The notes below the pieces were generated by a model. It was given only the letters and a program-made list of their open reading frames with translations, did no database searches and had not been told where the DNA came from. DNA of 64,000 bases from Chlorocebus sabaeus. Its lineage: Eukaryota > Chordata > Mammalia > Primates > Cercopithecidae. Both the position numbers and the translations under genes were made by a program. How positions within the stretch are numbered: the first letter of the stretch is position 1; each line of letters starts with the position of its first letter. The stretch spans positions 62,001-126,000 of the forward strand of contig NW_027327625.1 of the NCBI RefSeq assembly GCF_047675955.1, in the 5' to 3' direction. This document shows, piece after piece, positions 1 to 13,064 of this stretch.

Positions 1-885
1 GAACACATAGGAATTTCCCAGAAAGCTTCTTTCCAGTTTTAACTGAAGATATTTCCTTTTTCACCATGGCACACTGTGGGCTTCCAATTATTACTTTGGA
101 AATTTTACAAGAACAGTCTTAGCGAAAGGCTTCTTGAGGGGAAACTGTAACTCTGTGAGATGAATTAACAGAACACAGGGCAGTTTCTCAGAAATTTTCT
201 TTGCAGTTTTTAACTGAAGATATTTCCTTTTTCACCATAGCCCTCTATGGGTTTCCAAATATCACTTTGCAAATTTCACAAGAACAGTCTTAGTGAAACG
301 CTTCTTGAGGAGAAAGATGTAAGTCTGTGAGATGAATTAACACAACATAAAGCAGTTTCTCAGAAAGCATCTTTTCAGTTTTTAACTGAAGATATTTCCT
401 TTTTCACCATAGGCCTCTATGGGCTTCCAAATATCACTTTACAAATTCCACAAGAACAGTCTTAGCGAAAGGCTTCTTCAGGCGAAAGCTGTAACTCTGT
501 GAGATGAACTAACAGACCGCAAAGCAATTTCTCAGAGAGCTTCTTTTCGGTTTTTAACTGAAGATATTTCCTTTGTCACCATAGCCCTCTATGGGATTCC
601 AAATTTCATTTTGCAAATTCCACATGAACAGTCTTAGTTAACGGCTTCTTGAGGGGAAAGCTGTAACATTGTGAGATGAATAAACAGAACACAAAACAGT
701 TTCTCAGAAAGCTTCTTTCCAGTTTTTAATGGAAAATATTTCCTATTTCATCATAGCCCTTCATGGGCTTCCAAATTACACTTTGCAAATTCCACAAGAA
801 CAGTCTTAGCGAAAGTCTTCTTGAGGGATAAGCCGTAACTCTGTGAGATGATTTAGCAGAACACAAAGCAGTTTGTCAGAAAGCT
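1..885. repeat. Block A, first copy (about 5 monomers)
   Basis: This stretch matches later segments that start near 31437, 35037, 36752 and 40352. Shared diagnostic variants include the aggaatttcccagaaagc start, ccaattattactttgg near 82, gaggagaaagatgtaagtc near 308, and ttcttcaggcgaaagctg near 475. The match ends near 885, where the later copies turn into block C sequence (tctcagacagcttcttttcgg) while this copy continues with ordinary monomers. It is more diverged from the later four copies than they are from each other. The window start cuts it, so its true left edge is not visible. Confidence 0.8.
224..240 (-). other. A-type (pJ-alpha-like) box, representative of one per monomer
   Basis: The sequence ttcctttttcaccatag here recurs in most monomers, with small changes such as ccgtag or ccttag. 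It sits at the monomer position that in human alpha satellite holds either the CENP-B box (B-type) or the pJ-alpha site (A-type). The form here is A-type. I saw no monomer with the CENP-B core (CCCG and CGAA halves together) in this position. This site was picked as an example; protein binding is inferred from human homologues only. Confidence 0.5.
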
Positions 886-1691
886 TCTTTTTAGTTTTTA
901 TCTTAGGATATTTCCTTTTTCACCCAAGCCCTCAATGGGCTTCCAAATATCACTTTGCAAATTCCACAAGAACAGTCTTACCGAAAGGCTTCTTGAGGGG
1001 AAAGCTGTAACTCTGTGAGATGAATTAACAGAACACAAAGCAGTTTCTCAGAAAGCTTCTTTTTGCTTTTTAACGGAAGATAATTCCTTTTTCACCATAG
1101 CCCTCTATGGGCTTCCAAATATCACTTGGCAAATTCCACAAGAACAGCATTAGCGAATGGCTTCTTGAGGAGAAAGCTGTCACTCTGTGAAATGAATTAT
1201 CAGAACACAAAGCAGTTTCTCAGAAAGATTCTTTTCAGTTTTTATCTTAGGATATTTCCTTTTTCACCATAGCCCTCTATGGGTTTCCAAATATCACTTT
1301 GAAAATTCCACAAGAATAGTCTTAGTGAACGGCTTCTTGAGGGGAAAGCTGTAACTCTGTGAGATGAAATAACAGAACACAAAGCAGTTTCTCAGAAAGC
1401 TTCTTTTCGCTTTTTAACGGAAGATATTTCCTTTTTCACCATAGCCCTCTAAGGGCTTCCAAATTTCACTTTGTAAATTCCACAAGAACAGTCTTAGCGA
1501 AAGGCTTCTTGTGGGGAAAGCTGTAACTCTGTGAGATGAATTAAGAGAACACAAGGAAGTTTCTCAGAGAGCTTATTTCCAGTTTTAAACTGAAGATATT
1601 TCCTTTTTCAAATAGCCCTCTATGGGCTTCCATATATCACTTTGCAAATTCCACAAGAACAGTCTTAGCGAAAGGCTTCTTGTGGGGAAAG
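886..1691. repeat. Alpha-satellite monomers between blocks A and B
   Basis: These are about five monomers without tandem higher-order structure. The part from roughly 1105 to 1400 recurs near 24648-24945, with shared variants such as acttggcaaattcc and gaacagcattagcgaatgg. In the later copy this segment is followed directly by block B, so about 344 bp (two monomers) present here at about 1400-1740 is absent there. Nothing other than satellite was seen. Confidence 0.75.
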
Positions 1692-4600
1692 CTGTAACTC
1701 TGTGAGATGAATTAACAGAACACAAAGCAGTTTCTCAGAAAGCTTCTTTCCAGTTTTTAACTGAAGATATTTCCTTTTTTAACGTAGCCCTCTAAGGGCT
1801 TCCAAATATCACTTTGCAAATTCCACAAGAACTGTCGTAAAGAAAGGCTTCTTGAGTGGAAAGCTGTAACTCTGTGAGATGAATTAACAGAACACAAAGC
1901 AGTTTCTCCGAAAGCTTCTTTCAAGTTATTAACTGAAGATATTTCCTTTTTCACCATAGCCCTCTACTCTCTTCCAAGTATCACTTAGCAAATTAAACAG
2001 TAACAGTATTAGAGAAAGGATTCTGGAGAGGAAAGCTGTAACTCTGTGAGATGAATTAACAGAACACAAAGCAGTTTCTCAGAAATCTTCTTTCCAGTGT
2101 TTAACGGAAGATATTTCCTTTTTCACCTTAGCGCTCTTTGGGCTTCCAAATATGACTTTGCAGATTCCACAAGAACGGTCTTAGCGAACGTCTTACTGAG
2201 GAGAAAGCTGTAACTCTGTGAGATGAACTTACAGAACACAAAGCCGTTTCTCAGAAAGCTTCTTTTCAGTTTTTATCTTAGGATATTTCTTTTTTCACCG
2301 TGGCCCTCTAGGGGCTTCCAAATATCACTTTGAAAACTCCAAAAGAACAGTCTTAGCGAAAAGCTACTTGAGGGGGAAGCTGTAACTCTGTTAGATGAAT
2401 TAACAGAACACAAAGCAATTTCCCAGAAAGCTTCTTTCCAGAATAAATGAAGATATTTCCTTTTTCACCATGGCCCACTTTGGGCTTCCCAATATTACTT
2501 TGGAAATTCCACAAGAACAGTCTCAGCGAAAGGCTTCTTGAGGGGAAAGCTGTAACTCTGTGAGATGATATTAACAGAACACAGGGCAGTTTCTCAGAAA
2601 TTTTCTTTGCAGTTTTAACTGAAGATATTTCCTTTTTCACCATAGCCCTCTATGGGCTTCCAAATATCACTTTGCAAATTCCACAAGAACAGTCTTAGCG
2701 AATGGCTTTTTGAAGGGAAAGCTGTAGCTCTGTGAGATGAATTATCAGAACACAAAGCAGTTTCTCAGAAAGTTTCTTTCCAGTTTTTAACGGAAGATAT
2801 TTCATTGTCACCATAACCCTCCAGGGGCTTGCAAATATCACTTTGCAAATTCCACAAGGACAGTCTTAGCGAAAGGCTTCTTGAAGGAAAAGCTGTAACT
2901 CTGTGAGATGAATTATCAAAACACAAAGCAGTTTCTCAGAAAGCTTCTTTCCAGTTTTTAACTGAAGATATTTTCTTTTTCACCATAGCCCTCTATGGGC
3001 TTCCAAATATCACTTTGTAAATTTCACAAGAACAGTCTTATTGAAACGCTTCTTGAGGAGAAATCTGTAAGTCTCTGAGATGAATTAACGCAACATAAAG
3101 CAGTTTCTCAGAAAGCTTCTTTCAAGTTTTTAACGGAAGATATTTCCCTTTTCACCATAGACCTCTATGGGCTTCCAAATATCACTTTGCAAATTACACA
3201 AGAACAGTCTTAGCGAAAGGCTTCTTAAGGGAAAAGCTGTAACTCTGTGATAAGAAATAACAGAACACAAAGCAGTTTATTAGAATGATTCTTTTCAGTT
3301 TTTATTTTAGGATATTTCCTTTTTCACCATAGCCCCCTATGGGCTTCCAAATATCACTTTACAAATTCCACAAGAACAGTCTTACCAAATGGCTTCTTGA
3401 GGGGAGAGCTGAACCTCTGTGAGACGAATTAACAGAATACAAAGCAGTTTCTCAGAAAGCTTCCTTTCAGTCTTTAACTGAAGATATTTCCTTTTTCACC
3501 ATAGCCCTCTATTGTCTTCCAAATATCACTTTGCAAATACCACAAGAAGAGTCTTAGTAAAACGCTTCTTGAGGGGAAAGCTGTAACTCTGTGAGATGAA
3601 TTATCAGTACACAAAGCACTTTCTCAGAAAGCTTCTTTTCAGTTTTTATCATAGGATATTTCCTTTTTCAGCATAGCCCTCTATGGGCTTCCAAATATCA
3701 CTTTTCAAATTCCACAAGAACAGTCTTAGCAAAAGGCTTCTTGAGGGTAAAACTGTAACTCTGTGACATGAATTAACAGAACACAAAGCAGTTTCTCAGA
3801 AATCTTCTTTGCAGTTTTTAATTGAACACATTTTCTTTTTCACCATAGCCGTCTATGGGCTTCCAAATATCACTTTGCAAATTCCACAAGAACAATCTTA
3901 GCGAAAGCCTTCTTGAGGGAAAAGCTGTAACTCTGTGAGATGAATTAACAGGACACAAAGAAGTTTTTCAGAAAGTTTCTTTCCAGTTTTTAACCCAAGG
4001 TATTTCCTTTTTCACCATAGTCCTCTTTGGGCTTCCAAATATCACTTAGCAAATTTGACAAGAACAGTCTTAGTGAACGGCTTCTTGAGGGGAAAACTGT
4101 AACTCTGTGAGATGGATTATCACAAAACAAAGCAGTTTCTCAGAAAGCTTCTTTCAGTTTTAACTGAAGATGTCTCCTTTTTCACCCCTGCCAAATATAT
4201 GCTTCCAAATATCACTTTGGAAATTCCACAAGAACTGTCTTGGCGAAAGACTTCTTGAGGGGAAAGCTGTAACTCTGTGAGATGAATTAACAGAACACAG
4301 GACAGTTTCTCAAAATGCTTCTTTACAGTTTTTAACTGAAGATATTTCCTTTTTCACCATAGGCCGCTATGGGCTTCCAAATATCACTTTGCATATTTCA
4401 CAAGAACAGTCTTAGTGAACGGCTTCTTGAGGAGAAAGCTGTAAGTCTGTGAGTTGAATTAACACAACATGAAGCAGTTTCTCAGAAAGCTTCTTTTCAG
4501 TTTTTATCTTAAGATACTTCCTTTTTCACCATTGACCTCAATGGGCTTCCAAATATCACTTTGGAAATTCCACAAGAACAGTCTTAGCGAATGGCTTCTT

Positions 4601-5641
4601 GAGTGGAGAGCTGCAACTCTGTGAGATGAATTAACAAAACAAAAAGCAGCTTCTCAGAAAGCTTCTTTTCAGTCTTTCACTGAAGATATTTCCTTTTTCA
4701 CCTTAGCCCTCTACGGGCTTCCAAATATCACTTTGCAAATTCCACAAGAAGAGTCTTAACGAAAGGCTTCTTGAGGGTGAAGCTGTAACTCTGTGAGATG
4801 AATTAATAGAACACAAAGCAGTTTCTCAGAAAGCTTCTTTCCAGTTTTTAACTAAAGATATTTCCTTTTTCACTATAGCCCTCTAAGGGCTCCGAAATAT
4901 CACTTTGTAAATTCAACAAGACTAGTCTTAGCGAAAGGCTTCTTGAGGTTAAAGCTGTAACTCTGTGACATGAATTAGCAGAACACAAAACACTTTACCA
5001 GAAAGCTTCTTATCATTTTTTATCTTAGGATACTTCCTTTTTCACCATAGACCCCATTGGGCTTCCAAATATCACTTTGCAAATTCCAAAAGAACAGTCT
5101 TAGCGAAAGGCGTCTTGAGGGGAAAGCTGTAACTCTGTGAGATGAACTAACAGAACACAAAGCAGTTTTCAGAAAGCTTCTTTCCAGTCTTTAACTGAAG
5201 ATGTTTCCTTTTTCACCGTAGCCCGCTATGGGCTTCCAAATATCACTTTGTAAATTCCACAAGAAGAATCTTAGCCAACGGCTTCTTGAGGGGGAAGCTG
5301 TAACTCTGTGAGATGAATTAACAGAACACAAAGCAGTTGCTCAGAAAGCTTCCATCCAGTTTTTAACGGAAGATATTTCCTTTTTTACCATAGCCCTCAA
5401 TGGGCTTCCAATAATCTCTTTGCAAATTCCACAAGAATAGTCTTAGTGAAAGGCTTCTTAAGGGGAAAGCTGTAACACTGTGAAATGAATTAATAGAACA
5501 CAAAGCAGTTGCTCAGAAAGCTTCTTTTCAGTTTTTATTTTAGGATATTTCCTTTTTCACCATAGCCCTCTATGGTCTTCCAAATATCAGTTTGCAAATT
5601 CCCCAAGAACAGTCTTAGCGAAAGGCTTCTTGAGGGGAAAG
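1692..5641. repeat. Block B copy 1, 3950-bp 23-monomer unit
   Basis: A 3950-bp segment (23 monomers of mean 171.7 bp) is repeated immediately downstream at a constant offset of 3950. Landmarks shared by both copies include aacgtagccctctaaggg (1772), cctctactctcttccaag (1961), ccagaataaatgaagata (2438) and acccctgccaaatatatg (4184). Comparing lines side by side, I found no difference over the first 3.4 kb and eight single-base differences in the last 0.5 kb. The left junction lies near 1690, where upstream sequence stops matching that before 5642. Related but more diverged copies start near 24945 and 44720. Confidence 0.9.
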
Positions 5642-8600
5642 TTGTAACTCTGTGAGATGAATTAACAGAACACAAAGCAGTTTCTCAGAAAGCTTCTTTC
5701 CAGTTTTTAACTGAAGATATTTCCTTTTTTAACGTAGCCCTCTAAGGGCTTCCAAATATCACTTTGCAAATTCCACAAGAACTGTCGTAAAGAAAGGCTT
5801 CTTGAGTGGAAAGCTGTAACTCTGTGAGATGAATTAACAGAACACAAAGCAGTTTCTCCGAAAGCTTCTTTCAAGTTATTAACTGAAGATATTTCCTTTT
5901 TCACCATAGCCCTCTACTCTCTTCCAAGTATCACTTAGCAAATTAAACAGTAACAGTATTAGAGAAAGGATTCTGGAGAGGAAAGCTGTAACTCTGTGAG
6001 ATGAATTAACAGAACACAAAGCAGTTTCTCAGAAATCTTCTTTCCAGTGTTTAACGGAAGATATTTCCTTTTTCACCTTAGCGCTCTTTGGGCTTCCAAA
6101 TATGACTTTGCAGATTCCACAAGAACGGTCTTAGCGAACGTCTTACTGAGGAGAAAGCTGTAACTCTGTGAGATGAACTTACAGAACACAAAGCCGTTTC
6201 TCAGAAAGCTTCTTTTCAGTTTTTATCTTAGGATATTTCTTTTTTCACCGTGGCCCTCTAGGGGCTTCCAAATATCACTTTGAAAACTCCAAAAGAACAG
6301 TCTTAGCGAAAAGCTACTTGAGGGGGAAGCTGTAACTCTGTTAGATGAATTAACAGAACACAAAGCAATTTCCCAGAAAGCTTCTTTCCAGAATAAATGA
6401 AGATATTTCCTTTTTCACCATGGCCCACTTTGGGCTTCCCAATATTACTTTGGAAATTCCACAAGAACAGTCTCAGCGAAAGGCTTCTTGAGGGGAAAGC
6501 TGTAACTCTGTGAGATGATATTAACAGAACACAGGGCAGTTTCTCAGAAATTTTCTTTGCAGTTTTAACTGAAGATATTTCCTTTTTCACCATAGCCCTC
6601 TATGGGCTTCCAAATATCACTTTGCAAATTCCACAAGAACAGTCTTAGCGAATGGCTTTTTGAAGGGAAAGCTGTAGCTCTGTGAGATGAATTATCAGAA
6701 CACAAAGCAGTTTCTCAGAAAGTTTCTTTCCAGTTTTTAACGGAAGATATTTCATTGTCACCATAACCCTCCAGGGGCTTGCAAATATCACTTTGCAAAT
6801 TCCACAAGGACAGTCTTAGCGAAAGGCTTCTTGAAGGAAAAGCTGTAACTCTGTGAGATGAATTATCAAAACACAAAGCAGTTTCTCAGAAAGCTTCTTT
6901 CCAGTTTTTAACTGAAGATATTTTCTTTTTCACCATAGCCCTCTATGGGCTTCCAAATATCACTTTGTAAATTTCACAAGAACAGTCTTATTGAAACGCT
7001 TCTTGAGGAGAAATCTGTAAGTCTCTGAGATGAATTAACGCAACATAAAGCAGTTTCTCAGAAAGCTTCTTTCAAGTTTTTAACGGAAGATATTTCCCTT
7101 TTCACCATAGACCTCTATGGGCTTCCAAATATCACTTTGCAAATTACACAAGAACAGTCTTAGCGAAAGGCTTCTTAAGGGAAAAGCTGTAACTCTGTGA
7201 TAAGAAATAACAGAACACAAAGCAGTTTATTAGAATGATTCTTTTCAGTTTTTATTTTAGGATATTTCCTTTTTCACCATAGCCCCCTATGGGCTTCCAA
7301 ATATCACTTTACAAATTCCACAAGAACAGTCTTACCAAATGGCTTCTTGAGGGGAGAGCTGAACCTCTGTGAGACGAATTAACAGAATACAAAGCAGTTT
7401 CTCAGAAAGCTTCCTTTCAGTCTTTAACTGAAGATATTTCCTTTTTCACCATAGCCCTCTATTGTCTTCCAAATATCACTTTGCAAATACCACAAGAAGA
7501 GTCTTAGTAAAACGCTTCTTGAGGGGAAAGCTGTAACTCTGTGAGATGAATTATCAGTACACAAAGCACTTTCTCAGAAAGCTTCTTTTCAGTTTTTATC
7601 ATAGGATATTTCCTTTTTCAGCATAGCCCTCTATGGGCTTCCAAATATCACTTTTCAAATTCCACAAGAACAGTCTTAGCAAAAGGCTTCTTGAGGGTAA
7701 AACTGTAACTCTGTGACATGAATTAACAGAACACAAAGCAGTTTCTCAGAAATCTTCTTTGCAGTTTTTAATTGAACACATTTTCTTTTTCACCATAGCC
7801 GTCTATGGGCTTCCAAATATCACTTTGCAAATTCCACAAGAACAATCTTAGCGAAAGCCTTCTTGAGGGAAAAGCTGTAACTCTGTGAGATGAATTAACA
7901 GGACACAAAGAAGTTTTTCAGAAAGTTTCTTTCCAGTTTTTAACCCAAGGTATTTCCTTTTTCACCATAGTCCTCTTTGGGCTTCCAAATATCACTTAGC
8001 AAATTTGACAAGAACAGTCTTAGTGAACGGCTTCTTGAGGGGAAAACTGTAACTCTGTGAGATGGATTATCACAAAACAAAGCAGTTTCTCAGAAAGCTT
8101 CTTTCAGTTTTAACTGAAGATGTCTCCTTTTTCACCCCTGCCAAATATATGCTTCCAAATATCACTTTGGAAATTCCACAAGAACTGTCTTGGCGAAAGA
8201 CTTCTTGAGGGGAAAGCTGTAACTCTGTGAGATGAATTAACAGAACACAGGACAGTTTCTCAAAATGCTTCTTTACAGTTTTTAACTGAAGATATTTCCT
8301 TTTTCACCATAGGCCGCTATGGGCTTCCAAATATCACTTTGCATATTTCACAAGAACAGTCTTAGTGAACGGCTTCTTGAGGAGAAAGCTGTAAGTCTGT
8401 GAGTTGAATTAACACAACATGAAGCAGTTTCTCAGAAAGCTTCTTTTCAGTTTTTATCTTAAGATACTTCCTTTTTCACCATTGACCTCAATGGGCTTCC
8501 AAATATCACTTTGGAAATTCCACAAGAACAGTCTTAGCGAATGGCTTCTTGAGTGGAGAGCTGCAACTCTGTGAGATGAATTAACAAAACAAAAAGCAGC

Positions 8601-9591
8601 TTCTCAGAAAGCTTCTTTTCAGTCTTTCACTGAAGATATTTCCTTTTTCACCTTAGCCCTCTACGGGCTTCCAAATATCACTTTGCAAATTCCACAAGAA
8701 GAGTCTTAACGAAAGGCTTCTTGAGGGTGAAGCTGTAACTCTGTGAGATGAATTAATAGAACACAAAGCAGTTTCTCAGAAAGCTTCTTTCCAGTTTTTA
8801 ACTAAAGATATTTCCTTTTTCACTATAGCCCTCTAAGGGCTCCGAAATATCACTTTGTAAATTCAACAAGACTAGTCTTAGCGAAAGGCTTCTTGAGGTT
8901 AAAGCTGTAACTCTGTGACATGAATTAGCAGAACACAAAACACTTTACCAGAAAGCTTCTTATCATTTTTTATCTTAGGATACTTCCTTTTTCACCATAG
9001 ACCCCATTGGGCTTCCAAATATCACTTTGCAAATTCCAAAAGAACAGTCTTAGCGAAAGGCGTCTTGAAGGGAAAGCTGTAACTCTGTGAGATGAACTAA
9101 GAGAACACAAAGCAGTTTTCAGAAAGCTTCTTTCCAGTCTTTAACTGAAGATGTTTCCTGTTTCACCATAGCCCGCTATGGGCTTCCAAATATCACATTG
9201 TAAATTCCACAAGAAGAATCTTAGCCAACGGCTTCTTGAGGGGGAAGCTGTAACTCTGTGAGATGAATTAACAGAACACAAAGCAGTTGCTCAGAAAGCT
9301 TCCATCCAGTTTTTAACGGAAGATATTTCCTTTTTTACCATAGCCCTCAATGGGCTTCCAATAATCTCTTTGCAAATTCCACAAGAATAGTCTTAGTGAA
9401 AGGCTTCTTAAGGGGAAAGCTGTAACACTGTGAAATGAGTTAATAGAACACAAAGCAGTTTCTCAGAAAGCTTCTTTTCAGTTTTTATTTTAGGATATTT
9501 CCTTTTTCACCATAGCCCTCTATGGTCTTCCAAATATCAGTTTGCAAATTCCCCAAGAACAGTCTTAGTGAAAGGCTTCTTGAGGGGAAAG
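5642..9591. repeat. Block B copy 2, tandem duplicate of 1692-5641
   Basis: This is the second copy of the 3950-bp unit, directly abutting the first in the same orientation. Differences from copy 1 were seen only at 9069, 9101, 9160, 9168, 9197, 9439, 9461 and 9569. Several of these variants (gagaacac at 9101, cctgtttcac at 9158) are shared with the fourth copy near 47212-47275. The last part of this copy therefore resembles another block lineage more than copy 1. Homology to copy 1 fades after about 9613. An assembly-level duplication cannot be excluded from sequence alone. Confidence 0.9.
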
Positions 9592-11310
9592 TTGTAACTC
9601 TGTGAGATGAATTATCAGTACCCAAAGCACTTTCTCAGAAAGTTTCTTTTCAGTTTTTATCTTAGGATATTTCGTTTTTCACCATAGCCCTCTATGGGCT
9701 TCCAAATATCACTTTGCAAATTCCACAAGAACCGTCTTAGCGAATGGCTTCTTGAGGGGAAAGCTGTAACTCTGTGAAATGAATTAACATTACACAAAGC
9801 AGTTTCTCAGAAAGCTTCTATCCAGTTTTAACGGAAGATATTTCATTTTCAACATAGCCCTCTGGAGCTTCCAAATATCACTTTGCAAATTCCACAAGAA
9901 CAGTCTTAGCGAAAGGCTTTTTGAGGGGGAAGCTGTAACTCCGTGAGATGAATTAACAGAACACAAGGCAGATTCTCAGAAAGATTCTTTCCAGATTTTA
10001 TTGGAAGATATTTCCTTTTTCACCATAGCCCTCCATGGGCTTCGAAATATCACATTGCAAATTCCACAAGAACAGTCTTAGCGAAAGGCTTCTTGAGTTG
10101 AAGGCTGTAACTCTGTGAGATGAATTAACAGAACAAAAAGCAGTTTCTCAGAAAGCTTCTTACCAGTTTTTACCTGAAGATATTTTCTTTTTCACCATAG
10201 CCCTCTACGGGCTTACAAATATCACTTTGCAAATTCCACAAGAACAGTCTTAGCGAAAGGCTTCTTGAGGAGAAAGCTGCAACTCTGTGAGATGAATTAA
10301 CCGAACAGCAAGCAGTTTCTCAGAAAGCTTCTTTCCAGTTTTTAACTGAAGACATTTCCTTTTTCACCATAACCCTCTATGGGCTTCCAAATATCACTTT
10401 GAAAATTCCACAAGATCTGTCTTAGCGAAAGACATCTTGACTGGAAAGCTGTAACCCTGTGAGATGAATTAACGGAACACGAAGTAGGTTCTCAGAAAGC
10501 TTCTTTTCAGTTCTTATATTAGGATATTTCCTTTTTCACCATATTCCTCTATGGGCTTCCAAATATCACTTTGCAAATTCCACAAGAACACTCTTAGCGA
10601 AAGGCTTCTTGAGGGGAAAGCTGCAACTCTGTGAGATGAATTAACAGAACACATAGCAGTTTCTCAGAAAGCTTCTTTCCAGTTTTTAACTGAAGATATT
10701 TTCTTTTTCACCATAGCCCTCTGTGAGTTTCCAAATATCACTTTGCCAATTCCACAAGAACAACCGTAGCGAAAGGATTCTTGAGGGGTAAGCTGTTACA
10801 CTGTGAGATGAATTAGCAGAATATAAAGCAGTTTCTCAGAAATCTTCTTTGCAGATTTTAACGGAATATAACTCATTTTCACCCTAGCCCTCTATGGGCT
10901 TCCAAATATCACTTTGCAAATTCCACAAGAACAGTCTTAGCGAATGGCTTCTTGAGGGGAAAGCTGTGACTCTTTGAAATGATTTAACAGAACACAAAAC
11001 AGTTAATCAGATAGCTTCTTTGCAGTTTTTAACGGAAGATATATCCTTTTTCACCATAGCCCTCTATGGACTTCAAAAATATCACTTTGCAAATTCCACA
11101 AGAACAGTCTTAGCGAAAGGCTTCTTGAGGGGAAAGCTGTAACTCTGTGAAATGAATTAACAGAACACAAAGCAGTTTCTCAGAAATCTTCTTTGCAGTT
11201 TTTAACTGAAGATATTTGTTTTTACACCATAGCCCTCCATGGGCTACCAAATATCACGTTTCAAATTTGCAAGAACAGTCTTCGTAAACAGCTTCTTGAG
11301 GGGAAAGCTG
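9592..11310. repeat. Block B continuation (about 10 monomers), shared with 47716-49400
   Basis: The segment downstream of copy 2 matches 47716-49400 at an offset near 38110. Shared private variants include gaaccgtcttagcgaatgg (9729), gaacacgaagtaggttctc (10473), aagaacaaccgtagcgaaa (10756) and ggacttcaaaaatatcac (11068). Its first 0.6 kb also matches 28860-29480 in the third block B, after which that copy jumps to block E. Homology with the 49-kb copy stops near 11310. Confidence 0.75.
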
Positions 11311-13064
11311 TAACTCTGTGAGATGTATTAACAGAACACAAAGCAGTTTCTCGGAAAACTTCTATCCAGTTTTTAACGGAAGATATTTCCTTTTTCACCG
11401 TAGCCCTCTATGGGCTTCCAAATATCACTTTGTAAATTCCACAAGAACAGACTTAGCGACAGGCTTCTTGAGGGGAAAGCTCTAACTCTCCGAGATGAAT
11501 TAAGAGAACACAAAGCAGTTTCTCAGAAAGCTTCTTTCCAGGTTTTAACGGAAGATATTTCCTTTTTCACCATAGCCCTCTATTGGTATAAAATATCACT
11601 TTGCAAATTTCACAAGAACAGTCTTAGTGAACGGCTTCTTGAGGGGAAAGCTGTAACTCTGTGCCATAGCCCTCTATGGGCTTCCAAATATCACTTTGCA
11701 AATTCCACAAGAAGAGTCTTAGCGAAAGGCTTCTTGAAGGGACAGCTGTAATTCTGTGAGATGAATTAACAGAACACAAAGCAGTGTCTCAGAAATCTTC
11801 CTTGCAGTTTTTAACTGTAGATATTGCCTTTTTCACCATAGCCCTCTAAGGGCTTAAAATATCACCTTGATAATTTCACAAGAACATTCTTAGTGAACGT
11901 CTTCTTTAGGATAAAGCTGTAACTCTGTGAGATGAATTAACAGAACACAAACCAGTTTCTCAGAAAGCTCCTTTCCAGTGTTTAACGGAAGATATTTCCT
12001 TTTTCACCATAGCCCTCTCTGGGCTTTCAAATATCACTTTGAAATTCCACAAGAATAGTCTTAGCTAAGGCTTCTTGAGGGAAAAGCTGTAACTGTGTGA
12101 GATGAACTAACAGAACACAAAGCACTTTCTCAGAAATCTTCTTTGGAGTTTTTACCTGAAGATATTTCCTTAAACACCATAGTTCTCCAGGGGCTTCCAA
12201 ATATCACCTTGCAAATTCCACAAGAACAGTCTCATCGAAAGGCTTCCTGAGGGAAATGCTGTAACTCTGTGAGATGAATTAACAGAACACAAAGAAGTTT
12301 CTCAGAAAGCTTCTTTCCAATTTTTAACTGAAGATATTTCCTTTTTCACCATAGCCCTCTATGGGCTTCCATGTATCAATTTGCAAATTCCACAAGAACA
12401 GCTTTATCGAAAGACTTCTTTAGGGGAAAGCTGCAACTCTGGGAGATGCATTAACAGAACACAACGCTTTTTCACAGAAAGCTTCTTTGCAGTTTTAAAC
12501 TGAAGATATTTCCTTTTTCACCGTAGCCTTCTATGGGCTTCGAAATATCACTTTGCAAATTTCACAAGAACAGTCTTAGTGAACGTCTTCTTGAGGGGAA
12601 AGCTGTAACTCTGTGAGACGAATTAACAGAACACAAAGCAGTTTCTCAGACAGCTTCTTTGCAGTATTTAAAGAAAGATATTTCATTTTCACCATAACCC
12701 TCTATGGGCTTCCAAATATCACTTTGCAAATTCCAGAAGAACAGTATTAGCAAATGGCTTCTTGAGGGGAAAGCTATAACTCTCTGAGATGAATTAATGG
12801 AACACAAAGCAGTTTCTCAGAAAGCTTGTTTACAGTTTTTAACTGAAGATATTTCCTTTTTCTCCATAGCCCTCTATGGGCTTCCAAATTTCACTTTGCA
12901 AATTTCACAAGAAGAGTCTTAGTGAACCGTTTCTTGAGGGGAATGCTGTAACTCTCTGAGATGAATTAGCAGAACACAAAGCAGTCTCAGAAAGCTTCTT
13001 TCCAGTTTTTAACGAAAGATATTTCATTTTCACCATAGCCTTCAATGGGCTTCCAAATATCACT
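11311..13064. repeat. Plain alpha-satellite monomers with one truncated monomer
   Basis: This stretch holds monomeric alpha satellite for which I found no close long-range copy in the window. It is absent from the third block B, which passes straight from about 10220-like to about 13070-like sequence. One monomer is truncated at 11663: gtaactctgtg runs directly into ccatagccctc, missing about 77 bp compared with neighbours. No gene or other element was seen. Confidence 0.75.
11655..11672. repeat. Truncated monomer junction (about 77 bp missing)
   Basis: The bases after gtaactctgtg at 11663 should begin agatgaattaacag; instead the next monomer's ccatagccctctatgg follows at once. By comparison with a full monomer about 77 bp are missing. 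The loss spans the HindIII site and most of the A-type box. The deletion breaks the local 171-bp register by a fraction of a monomer. Confidence 0.8.

Noticed and set aside
1757..1957. Minus-strand reading frame of 66 codons, repeated almost unchanged at 5707 and 24956
   Set aside because: It is a chance open frame through alpha satellite; its repetition reflects duplication of block B, not selection on a protein. There is no start context, domain or codon pattern that suggests a gene.
2353..2643. Minus-strand reading frame of 96 codons, repeated at 6303 and 25552
   Set aside because: It spans nearly two satellite monomers and exists because one monomer has a small deletion (ccagaataaatgaag) that shifts the frame past a stop. 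Satellite sequence on both sides continues unchanged.
11410..11751. Plus-strand reading frame of 113 codons
   Set aside because: The longest frame in the window, but it reads through satellite monomers and across the 77-bp truncated monomer at 11663, which removes the stops. Not a gene.
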